From: UBA1573 sp016794285
GTDB taxonomy: Bacteria > Pseudomonadota > Alphaproteobacteria > Micavibrionales > Micavibrionaceae
Assembly: GCA_016794285.1 (NCBI GenBank)
Contig: JAEUKO010000016.1
Coordinates: 1-30,843 of the forward strand
Length of the DNA stretch: 30,843 bases
Direction of reading: 5' to 3'
A model generated the notes under the pieces. That model saw nothing but the letters and a program-made list of their open reading frames with translations. It was not told the origin of the DNA and ran no database searches. Every line of letters starts with the position of its first letter. Position 1 is the first letter of the stretch. Position numbers and translations under genes: made by a program. Of the stretch, positions 1 through 6,351 are shown one piece after another.

Positions 1-241
1 TCATCTTAACATCCACATCGCTGGTGTTGTCGGGTTGGTCCACAATCTCAATTTTGTAGATCAAACCGAGTTCATAAATATTGACCGGAATTTCCGGATC
101 ATAAACTTCGCGCAAAGAAGCAAGAATAGCAGGCCACAAAGGATGATCCTTTGATCCCGTAATATGGGGAGGCTCGGCGAGTTCGTCGTAATCCTCGCCG
201 AAGGCACTGCGCACCAGTTGTTCGTCTGCAACGTGATGCAT
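1..241 (-). CDS. sufT: SufT / MIP18-family (DUF59) Fe-S assembly protein, C-terminus cut off by window edge
   Basis: The reading frame starts at the ATG at 241 and stays open for 80 codons to the left edge. The visible protein has an acidic N-terminal extension, then the MIP18/DUF59 core signature around residues 45-65 (LREVYDPEIPVNIYELGLI), which is diagnostic of SufT-like proteins. The family helps mature Fe-S proteins rather than building the cluster scaffold. The gene begins 8 bases after the sufS stop, and its ribosome-binding site (GAGG) overlaps that stop codon (GAGGTAG), so it is the distal cistron of the SUF operon. The catalytic-loop cysteine region of the domain lies outside the window and cannot be judged. 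I am sure of the family; the name SufT rests on the operon context. Confidence 0.88.
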   Translation of the reverse strand, partial: MHHVADEQLVRSAFGEDYDELAEPPHITGSKDHPLWPAILASLREVYDPEIPVNIYELGLIYKIEIVDQPDNTSDVDVKM

Positions 242-249
242 TTATTTTT

Positions 250-1479
250 CTACCTCAATATGTTGCACGCTTTTTCTAATCCAAAAACTAAACTGTCAAT
301 ATCGCTGCGATCAGAATACATTCCCATCGAAGCACGCACCGTCCCATCAACTCCCAGATGTTGCATCAGCGGCATACAACAATGATGCCCCGTCCGAACA
401 GCAATCCCCATCTGGTCTAAAATCATCGCCACATCACCCGCCGGACACCCTTCCAGCGTAAAACTGATAATTGCCGCTTTTTCGGGTTGATGGCCATATA
501 TTTTCAGCCCCTCGATCTCCATCAGCTCTTCCCGTGCGTAAAGATGGAGGCTTTCTTCCCACGCCCTGACTTTATCCATCCCCACGGACATAAGATAGTC
601 CACCGCCGCCCCAAGTCCAATCACCTCAGCAATAGCCGGAGTCCCCGCTTCAAAGCGCGAGGGAGGCTCAGCATAAACCGCGCCCTCCAGCGTCACTTTT
701 TCAATCATATCCCCCCCACCTTGATAAGGCGGCATAGAGGCAAGAACATCATATTTTCCGTACAAAACCCCAACGCCTGTCGGGCCGTACAACTTATGCC
801 CCGTAAAGACATAAAAGTCAGGAGCAAAATCTTGAACATTCACAAAGCCATGCACCACGGCTTGAGACCCGTCAAAAAGCACTTTAATTTCTGGATGAAA
901 TTCTTTTGCTATCTTGCTGATTTCAAATGCATTATTGATTGTTCCCAAAACATTAGAAACATGGACCAGAGAAACCATCCTTGTCCGAGACGACAGGGTC
1001 TTCTGAAAAAACTCCATATCCAGTGTTCCGTCTTCCAGAACAGGAATAAATTTCAGCACAACCCCGATTTGGTCCCGCAACAGAAACCACGGAACCAGAT
1101 TGGCATGGTGCTCCATTACGCTCAGAATAATCTCATCCCCCGCTTTCAGGAAATTCCGCCCCCAGCTTTGAGCCACCAAATTGATGGCCTCTGTGCTATT
1201 GCGGGTAAAGACAATTTCGCGAGGGGACGAGGCTCCGATGAAACGCGCCACCTTACTGCGGACGGCCTCAAACTCTTCAGTTTTTACTTGAGAAAATTCG
1301 TATAACCCTCTGTGAATATTAGCGTATTTACATTCATACGCAAGGCTAACAGCCTCAATCACACTGCGCGGCTTTTGGGCACTCGCGCCACTATCAAGAT
1401 ACACCAAAGGCTTCCCGTGCATGGTCTGCCTCAAGGCTGGAAAGTCTTTTCGCCACGAATTATGACCTAAGTCAACCAC
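250..1479 (-). CDS. sufS: Cysteine desulfurase SufS (group II, PLP-dependent)
   Basis: This 409-residue enzyme removes sulfur from L-cysteine, giving alanine and an enzyme persulfide that feeds the SufBCD scaffold. The PLP lysine is K229 in the motif FTGHKLYGPTGVG. The persulfide cysteine is C367 in RTGHHCCMPLM; a second cysteine (C368) follows directly, where the E. coli enzyme has alanine. The N-terminal signature GKPLVYLDSGASAQKP and the overall length are normal for SufS. The start is a GTG at 1479, preceded by a good Shine-Dalgarno sequence (GAGAGGA), and it overlaps the end of sufD by 13 bases, which implies translational coupling. No SufE or SufU partner is visible, so the sulfur acceptor must lie beyond the left edge or elsewhere. 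Confidence 0.97.
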   Translation of the reverse strand: MVDLGHNSWRKDFPALRQTMHGKPLVYLDSGASAQKPRSVIEAVSLAYECKYANIHRGLYEFSQVKTEEFEAVRSKVARFIGASSPREIVFTRNSTEAINLVAQSWGRNFLKAGDEIILSVMEHHANLVPWFLLRDQIGVVLKFIPVLEDGTLDMEFFQKTLSSRTRMVSLVHVSNVLGTINNAFEISKIAKEFHPEIKVLFDGSQAVVHGFVNVQDFAPDFYVFTGHKLYGPTGVGVLYGKYDVLASMPPYQGGGDMIEKVTLEGAVYAEPPSRFEAGTPAIAEVIGLGAAVDYLMSVGMDKVRAWEESLHLYAREELMEIEGLKIYGHQPEKAAIISFTLEGCPAGDVAMILDQMGIAVRTGHHCCMPLMQHLGVDGTVRASMGMYSDRSDIDSLVFGLEKACNILR

Positions 1480-2546
1480 GCCGAAATCCTCTCCTGCATT
1501 TTTTCCCGCGCTTCGCGTGTTGTGATTTTATCGAGCACTTCGCCAAGAAAAGATTCCATCAACATCCGACGGGCCGCCTCTTCCGAAAGTCCCCGCGAGC
1601 GCAGATAAAACATCGGCGTTTCGTCAAGGGGTCCGGTTGTCGTTCCGTGGGAACATTTGACATCATCCGCATAAATCTCTAGCTCGGGTTTCACGCTCAT
1701 CTCCGCTAGAGGCGACAAAATCAAATGGTTGGAAAGCTGATACCCGTCGGTTTTTTGTGCCTCTTTGCCAACGTGAACTTTCCCTTGATACACACCGTGG
1801 GACATCCCTTCGAGCACTGTTTTGAAAAATTGATTGGAACGGCAATGGGGAGCCACATGGTCAACACGGATAGTCGTATCGCCCAGCTGCTTTCCGCGCA
1901 GCAAGGTCAAACCAGAAAGATCCACGCTGGCATCTTGCCCCAGAAGAGACACATCAAATTCCTGACGCGTAAATCCCCCTCCAGTCATAAGGCTTACCAT
2001 TTTGTACTTCGCCCCCTGCTCCAGCTCGACATGAACGGCATGGGTTGAAACGGAAAACGGGTCATCTTCGAGAATCCGGTAATGGGTCAGCTTTGCCTCT
2101 CGCGCCAACCGAATGGTAATAGCTCCGTTTTTCCAGTAAGAGTCCTCTCCGGTATGCGTTTCGATAATAGTAATATCGCTGCCATCCCGCCCTTCAATAT
2201 CAATCCGCCACGGAATAACATGCCGCCCCGCCCCGCGCAAAGACAAGAAAACGGGACGAGCCGCTTCGCGGTGACGAGGAACAAACAAACGAACAACCTT
2301 TGGCGCATAGCGGTTATTCAGATCCCATAGCTCTCCGGTTCCAGATATTCTTTTCTGGGTGGGATCAACAGATTCCAGAAAATCAAAAGCCCCCGAAGTT
2401 TCCCAATCAGGCCCCTGCACCTCTGGATGTTGCATAAGGAGAGCCGCCCGCAGATTTGAGTATTTCCACCGCTCAGATTTGGGGTCAGGCAGAGCCAAGG
2501 CCCCCGCCCCGCGAAACGATAGAAGGGGGTTCCCTCCGCTGCTCAT
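1467..2546 (-). CDS. sufD: Fe-S cluster assembly protein SufD
   Basis: This is a 359-residue SufD, partner of SufB in the cytosolic SufBC2D scaffold. Recognisable family features are the N-terminal segment KSERWKYSNLRAAL, the beta-helix core, and a C-terminal region with VKCSHGTTTGPLDE followed by FYLRSRGLSEEAARRML. The histidine in CSHG corresponds to the conserved SufD His needed for cluster assembly. The protein is about 60 residues shorter than the E. coli one, mainly because the N-terminal helical extension is reduced. Its ATG overlaps the sufC stop as ATGA, and its own end overlaps sufS by 13 bases, so expression is tightly coupled on both sides. Confidence 0.95.
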   Translation of the reverse strand: MSSGGNPLLSFRGAGALALPDPKSERWKYSNLRAALLMQHPEVQGPDWETSGAFDFLESVDPTQKRISGTGELWDLNNRYAPKVVRLFVPRHREAARPVFLSLRGAGRHVIPWRIDIEGRDGSDITIIETHTGEDSYWKNGAITIRLAREAKLTHYRILEDDPFSVSTHAVHVELEQGAKYKMVSLMTGGGFTRQEFDVSLLGQDASVDLSGLTLLRGKQLGDTTIRVDHVAPHCRSNQFFKTVLEGMSHGVYQGKVHVGKEAQKTDGYQLSNHLILSPLAEMSVKPELEIYADDVKCSHGTTTGPLDETPMFYLRSRGLSEEAARRMLMESFLGEVLDKITTREAREKMQERISAWLT

Positions 2547-3289
2547 GCCGCCCCTCCGATGTTTACATAGCCGGAGGATTCAAGCGACACAGCAAGATCA
2601 GCCCCGCCTGATTTGACAATTTTTCCACCAGACAAGACATGAACATGATCCGGCACGATGTAATCCAAAAGACGTTGGTAATGGGTGATAATGAGGAACG
2701 ACCGACGAGGAGAGCGCAGCGCATTGATTCCCTCAGCCACAACTTTCAGCGCATCAATATCAAGGCCAGAATCGGTTTCATCCAATACGGCCAGTTTTGG
2801 TTCAAGCATCATCATTTGCAACACTTCGTTGCGTTTTTTCTCACCGCCGGAGAACCCAACATTGACAGACCGCTTAATCATCTCATCAGAAATTCCCAAA
2901 GCAGCCTGTTTGGATTTGAGGAGTTTGAGAAAGGCGAGGGCATCCATCTCCCCTTCCCCGCGCTGCTTACGCAAAGCATCCAAGGACGTTTTCAAAAAAT
3001 TGGTTATCTGCACACCCGGAATTTCAACAGGGTACTGAAAGGCAAGGAAAATCCCTGCTGCTGCCCGCGCTTCCGGCGTCAGGTTCAGAATGCTTTTGCC
3101 TTCAAGCAGGATGTCCCCGCCCGTTACAGTGTACCCGGGTTTTCCTGCCAGAATATAAGAGAGTGTAGATTTCCCAGCCCCGTTCGGTCCCATAATCGCG
3201 TGGACTTCACCCGCTCCGATGGTCAGGTTCAATCCTTTGAGAATTTGTTTGCCATCAATTTCAGCGGCAAGATTTTTAATTTGAAGCAT
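2543..3289 (-). CDS. sufC: Fe-S cluster assembly ATPase SufC
   Basis: This 248-residue ABC-type ATPase powers conformational change of the SufB-SufD scaffold in the cytosol. Visible motifs are Walker A GPNGAGKS at residues 34-41, the signature SGGEKKR at 147-153, Walker B AVLDE at 167-171 followed by TDSGLD (the SufC version of the D-loop), and a switch histidine in IITHYQRLLDY. Length and motif spacing match the family. A 41-base gap separates it from sufB, and its ATG is preceded by a purine-rich AAGAA stretch rather than a classical Shine-Dalgarno sequence. The 3' end overlaps sufD as ATGA. Confidence 0.97.
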   Translation of the reverse strand: MLQIKNLAAEIDGKQILKGLNLTIGAGEVHAIMGPNGAGKSTLSYILAGKPGYTVTGGDILLEGKSILNLTPEARAAAGIFLAFQYPVEIPGVQITNFLKTSLDALRKQRGEGEMDALAFLKLLKSKQAALGISDEMIKRSVNVGFSGGEKKRNEVLQMMMLEPKLAVLDETDSGLDIDALKVVAEGINALRSPRRSFLIITHYQRLLDYIVPDHVHVLSGGKIVKSGGADLAVSLESSGYVNIGGAA

Positions 3290-3330
3290 TTCTTTTCTAT
3301 TTCTTTCTACTTAATCAACCAAAAGAAGTC

Positions 3331-4773
3331 CTACCCAACACTTCCTTCCAGAGAAATTGCCACGAGTTTTTGAGCCTCGACAGCAAATTCCATTGGAAGG
3401 TTTTGCATGACCTCACGGCAAAATCCATTCACAATCAAAGCCACGGCCTCTTCGCTTGAGAGTCCGCGCTGCTGGCAGTAAAAGAGCTGGTCCTCTGAAA
3501 TTTTGCTGGTTGTCGCTTCGTGTTCGAGTCGCGCCAGAGGATTTTTGCTCTCAATATAAGGAATGGTATGCGCCCCGCATTGATTGCCAATCAAAAGGGA
3601 ATCGCATTGGGTATGATTACGCGCTCCTTCTGCACCGGCCAGAACCTTGACCAACCCGCGATACGTTGAATCCGATTTTCCGGCGGAAATGGTTTTGGCA
3701 ATCACCCGTGACCGCGTGTTTTTCCCCATATGGATCATCTTGGTTCCCGTGTCCGCCTGCTGGTGGTTATTGGTAATCGCCACCGAGTAAAACTCACCAA
3801 CCGAGTTCTCGCCGCGCAGAACGCAAGACGGATATTTCCAAGTAATCGCCGAACCAGTTTCTACCTGAGTCCACGATATTTTGGCATTGCGGCCCTCGCA
3901 CAGGCCCCGTTTGGTCACAAAATTATAGATGCCCCCTCGCCCGTTTTCGTCCCCGGGATACCAGTTCTGCACCGTGGAATATTTAATTTCGGCATCTTCG
4001 TGGGCAATCAGCTCAACCACGGCGGCGTGAAGTTGATTCTCATCGCGCATGGGGGCTGTGCATCCTTCCAGATACGAAACATAAGCCCCTTTGTCAGCGA
4101 TAATCAAAGTCCGCTCGAACTGACCGGTTTTCAGTTCATTGATCCGAAAATAAGTTGAAAGCTCCATCGGGCAACGAACCCCGGGGGGAACATAAACAAA
4201 CGACCCATCGGTAAACACGGCCGCATTGAGGCAAGCGTGTTTGTTGTCATGAAAAGGAACCACCGACCCCATATATTTTTGAACAAGCTCTGGGTGTTCG
4301 CGCACAGCTTCCGAAATCGAACAGAAAATAACGCCGGCCTCTTTCAAAGCCTCTTTGAAGGTTGTGGCAACGGACACGGAGTCAAAGACAACATCGACCG
4401 CAACGCCGGCAAGAGCGGCCCGCTCCCGCATTGGAACCCCAAGCTTTTCAAAGGTTTCCAACAATTTTGGATCGGCCTCATCAAGCGAGTTGAGCTTGGG
4501 TTTTGGAGCGGAGTAATAATAAGCATCTTGGTAATCAAACAAGGAGAACCGTGGCTTGGCCCATGTGGGTTCAGGCATTTTTTTCCAATGATCGAAGGCT
4601 TTGAGCCGTGCAGCCAAAAGCCAATCCGGCTCTTTTTTCTTGGCCGAAATGAAACGAACAATCTCTTCATTCAGCCCTTTAGGGGCCTTGTCCGATTCAA
4701 TATCGGTAACAAATCCGGCCTCGTATCGAGCCATATTTTCAACATGACGGGCAATGTCTGATGGTTCGGCCAT
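3331..4773 (-). CDS. sufB: Fe-S cluster assembly scaffold SufB
   Basis: This 480-residue scaffold subunit is where the nascent Fe-S cluster forms, at the SufB-SufD interface. Family landmarks include KAFDHWKKMPEPTWA near residue 60, YVPPGVRCPMELSTYFRIN in the centre, and the C-terminal block TQCDSLLIGNQCGAHTIPY, which carries the conserved cysteine that receives sulfur. The length is that of standard SufB. It starts 5 bases after the regulator's stop codon, so regulator and scaffold are on one transcript; the Shine-Dalgarno sequence is weak and coupling to the upstream gene is likely. Confidence 0.97.
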   Translation of the reverse strand: MAEPSDIARHVENMARYEAGFVTDIESDKAPKGLNEEIVRFISAKKKEPDWLLAARLKAFDHWKKMPEPTWAKPRFSLFDYQDAYYYSAPKPKLNSLDEADPKLLETFEKLGVPMRERAALAGVAVDVVFDSVSVATTFKEALKEAGVIFCSISEAVREHPELVQKYMGSVVPFHDNKHACLNAAVFTDGSFVYVPPGVRCPMELSTYFRINELKTGQFERTLIIADKGAYVSYLEGCTAPMRDENQLHAAVVELIAHEDAEIKYSTVQNWYPGDENGRGGIYNFVTKRGLCEGRNAKISWTQVETGSAITWKYPSCVLRGENSVGEFYSVAITNNHQQADTGTKMIHMGKNTRSRVIAKTISAGKSDSTYRGLVKVLAGAEGARNHTQCDSLLIGNQCGAHTIPYIESKNPLARLEHEATTSKISEDQLFYCQQRGLSSEEAVALIVNGFCREVMQNLPMEFAVEAQKLVAISLEGSVG

Positions 4774-4778
4774 ATTCT

Positions 4779-5210
4779 TTAGATCCGTCCTTTCTGACGT
4801 GAAGGTACAAAGACCAACATATCGGCTAATGAGAGGGTATCAAGAGCTGATTTAATCACTTGGTTTACTTTTTGCCACCGCCCTTTAAGGGGACAAAGCT
4901 CTTGAATGCCGCACTCATGAATTTCATTCGTGGCGCAATCCGTGACAGAAATAGGCCCCTCTAGGGCAACAATCAACTCGGTAACTGTTACATCCGCCGG
5001 AGAGCGTTCCATTTTATACCCGCCATTCACACCGCGAATTGAGATAATCACGCCCTGACGAGAGAGCAGCTTCAGAACCTTGGCAACGGTTGGTTCGGGA
5101 ATCCCCGTCCGCTCAGCAAGGCTTGAGGCGGTATGAACCTTTCCGTGGGCCGCAGCCAACAGACTCAAAACCACAATGGCATAATCGCTAAGTTTGGAGA
5201 GTCGAATCAT
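4779..5210 (-). CDS. Rrf2-family SUF-operon regulator
   Basis: This 143-residue winged-helix repressor belongs to the Rrf2/IscR family, subgroup of SUF system regulators (TIGR02944-like). It opens with MIRLSKLSDYAIVVLSLL, has the recognition helix region PEPTVAKVLKLLSRQGV at residues 39-54, and the wing SIRGVNGGY. Three cysteines (C92, C100, C106) sit where IscR binds its cluster, but their spacing (X7, X5) differs slightly from IscR. I chose the ATG at 5210 because AGGAAGG lies four bases upstream and the protein then begins exactly at the family's N-terminus; a frame 13 codons longer is open. As first gene of the SUF operon it very likely senses Fe-S status and represses its own promoter (inference from the family). 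Confidence 0.9.
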   Translation of the reverse strand: MIRLSKLSDYAIVVLSLLAAAHGKVHTASSLAERTGIPEPTVAKVLKLLSRQGVIISIRGVNGGYKMERSPADVTVTELIVALEGPISVTDCATNEIHECGIQELCPLKGRWQKVNQVIKSALDTLSLADMLVFVPSRQKGRI

Positions 5211-5280
5211 GGCCTTCCTAATTCGTACATTTTTGGTACCATATGTCACAAACCGCCTGAAACTGCAAGCCTCCGGCTTT

Positions 5281-5309
5281 TTTACGAAATATTATGTTTT
5301 TCGTAATAT
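5281..5309 (+). promoter_or_regulatory. Candidate sigma70 promoter for the orphan gene at 5341
   Basis: TTTACG at 5281-5286 and TAATAT at 5304-5309 are separated by 17 bases; each matches the -35 and -10 consensus at four of six positions. The inverted repeat 5282-5306 lies right across this promoter, as expected of a repressor site. Start of transcription would be near 5316, giving a short leader of about 25 bases before the ATG at 5341. Confidence 0.35.
5282..5306. repeat. Perfect inverted repeat (TTACGAAA-N9-TTTCGTAA) in the divergent region
   Basis: Two 8-base arms, TTACGAAA at 5282-5289 and TTTCGTAA at 5299-5306, are exact reverse complements separated by 9 bases. A second overlapping feature is a direct repeat of ATATTAT (5289-5295 and 5306-5312), 17 bases apart. 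The dyad is centred about 46 bases before the orphan gene at 5341 and about 84 bases before the SUF regulator at 5210. It is a plausible operator for a dimeric repressor; I cannot say whether for the Rrf2 regulator, Fur, or another protein. It does not match the classical Fur or Irr consensus as I know them. Confidence 0.5.
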
Positions 5310-5340
5310 TATTGTCCCCATCGCAGCTCTGGGAGAAAAA

Positions 5341-6090
5341 ATGGGCGACCACAGCTTTAACAAACCATCCCCTAACAAAAAAGTTGTCAGCGATGTCGGC
5401 AGTTTGGCGATAAATGGCCTGCCGGAAGGAGCTGGTTTAACCGGAATGTTAGGCGATCAATTCGGAAGTGCTGTACGCGGTGGAGTCATTCGCGCCATTG
5501 ACAAAGCTCTTGGCCCCGTCAGTGTGGTTATCGACTACGCGATTGATTGGGGCAAGGAACAAATTCAAGAAAGCAAAAATCATCAAAATTACATAACTGG
5601 GATTCGTGGACTCGCCGAGAAGAAAGTGTCAGGATTCCTTTTCGAAGAAAGACAGATCAATGGACAATCCGTTCAGGTGGCGGTGGACGCTAGCGGAAAG
5701 TTGGCCAACCCAGAAGCCAAGCCCTTCATTTGGAGCAATTCCGACGATCCGAATGATCCGCAAGTCAAGAGTCTGCTTTCTGCTGCCGAAGAAAAAGCCA
5801 CTGCGGAACTAGAGGAATTTAGACAAACCTCCACAAAGGAACTCCCCGCCCGCAAGCAACGCTACGTGAATGATCTGAAAGCATATACCCAATCCATTGA
5901 GGACGAAGAAAACGATGAGGGAGTCAGTAGTGTTCGGCCTCCCCCCACTCCTCAGTACCGCGTAGAAGATGACTATCTCCAGAAAATCCAAGAAGCGCAC
6001 GACTCTGTCGCGGCGGATGTAAAACTGTCAGGACCTAAACTAGGCCCTCAAGCCGGACAAAATCCTACGTTGGCATCAGGTGGCGGCTAA
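5341..6090 (+). CDS. Hypothetical protein, orphan, divergent from the SUF operon
   Basis: I do not recognise this 249-residue protein. I chose the ATG at 5341 because GGGAG lies just upstream, although the frame is open further 5' into the regulator's promoter. The N-terminal third (residues about 20-75) is glycine- and alanine-rich and could form amphipathic helices (LAINGLPEGAGLTGMLGDQ, VIRAIDKALGPVSVVIDYAI). The middle contains a possible small beta section, and residues about 140-205 are a highly charged, probably coiled-coil helix (EEKATAELEEF ... PARKQRYVNDL). The tail is proline- and glycine-rich. No signal peptide, lipobox or convincing membrane segment is seen. Base composition matches the neighbours, so it is not obviously recent import. 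Codon use looks like a genuine gene. Confidence 0.7.
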   Translation: MGDHSFNKPSPNKKVVSDVGSLAINGLPEGAGLTGMLGDQFGSAVRGGVIRAIDKALGPVSVVIDYAIDWGKEQIQESKNHQNYITGIRGLAEKKVSGFLFEERQINGQSVQVAVDASGKLANPEAKPFIWSNSDDPNDPQVKSLLSAAEEKATAELEEFRQTSTKELPARKQRYVNDLKAYTQSIEDEENDEGVSSVRPPPTPQYRVEDDYLQKIQEAHDSVAADVKLSGPKLGPQAGQNPTLASGGG

Positions 6091-6144
6091 CCAAAAAGAA
6101 GCAATAGACCTGTTCCTAAGAAAAATCGGACATCTTAATCGGCC

Positions 6145-6239
6145 CGTCACCCCCGCTTTATGGCGGGGGTCTGGCTTATAATACGCCGGATCTCCGCCTT
6201 CGCGGAGATGACAAGGGAGGAGCGGAGATGACAGGGAGG
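6145..6239 (-). repeat. Intergenic palindromic element, copy R1 (short variant)
   Basis: Read on the minus strand this copy starts with TGTCATCTCCG and ends with GCGGGGGTGACG, the same ends as the other four copies. It holds two perfect 8-bp hairpins: 6149-6156 with 6163-6170 (ACCCCCGC / GCGGGGGT) and 6190-6197 with 6202-6209 (ATCTCCGC / GCGGAGAT). The terminal segment GCGGAGATGACA-GGGAG is duplicated in tandem at 6202-6219 and 6222-6238. It fills most of the 261-base gap between the orphan gene and the membrane aminopropyltransferase-like gene. Confidence 0.75.
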
Positions 6240-6244
6240 GGGCG

Positions 6245-6272
6245 TTTGTATGTTACTGGGAATGGCTATAAT
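6245..6272 (+). promoter_or_regulatory. Candidate promoter for the gene at 6352
   Basis: A perfect TATAAT at 6267-6272 lies just outside repeat R1. The -35 is poor: TTTGTA at 6245-6250 with a 16-base spacer matches at three of six positions. Transcription would start near 6280, about 72 bases before the ATG at 6352. Another TATAAT (6177-6182) lies inside the repeat and has no usable -35. Confidence 0.35.
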
Positions 6273-6351
6273 AAAGCCTTTATAGGGGCCCGAATCACCT
6301 GTAGAAATAGAGCTGTTCCGCCGCGTCACTCTCTTTTTCTTGGGGATCTAA

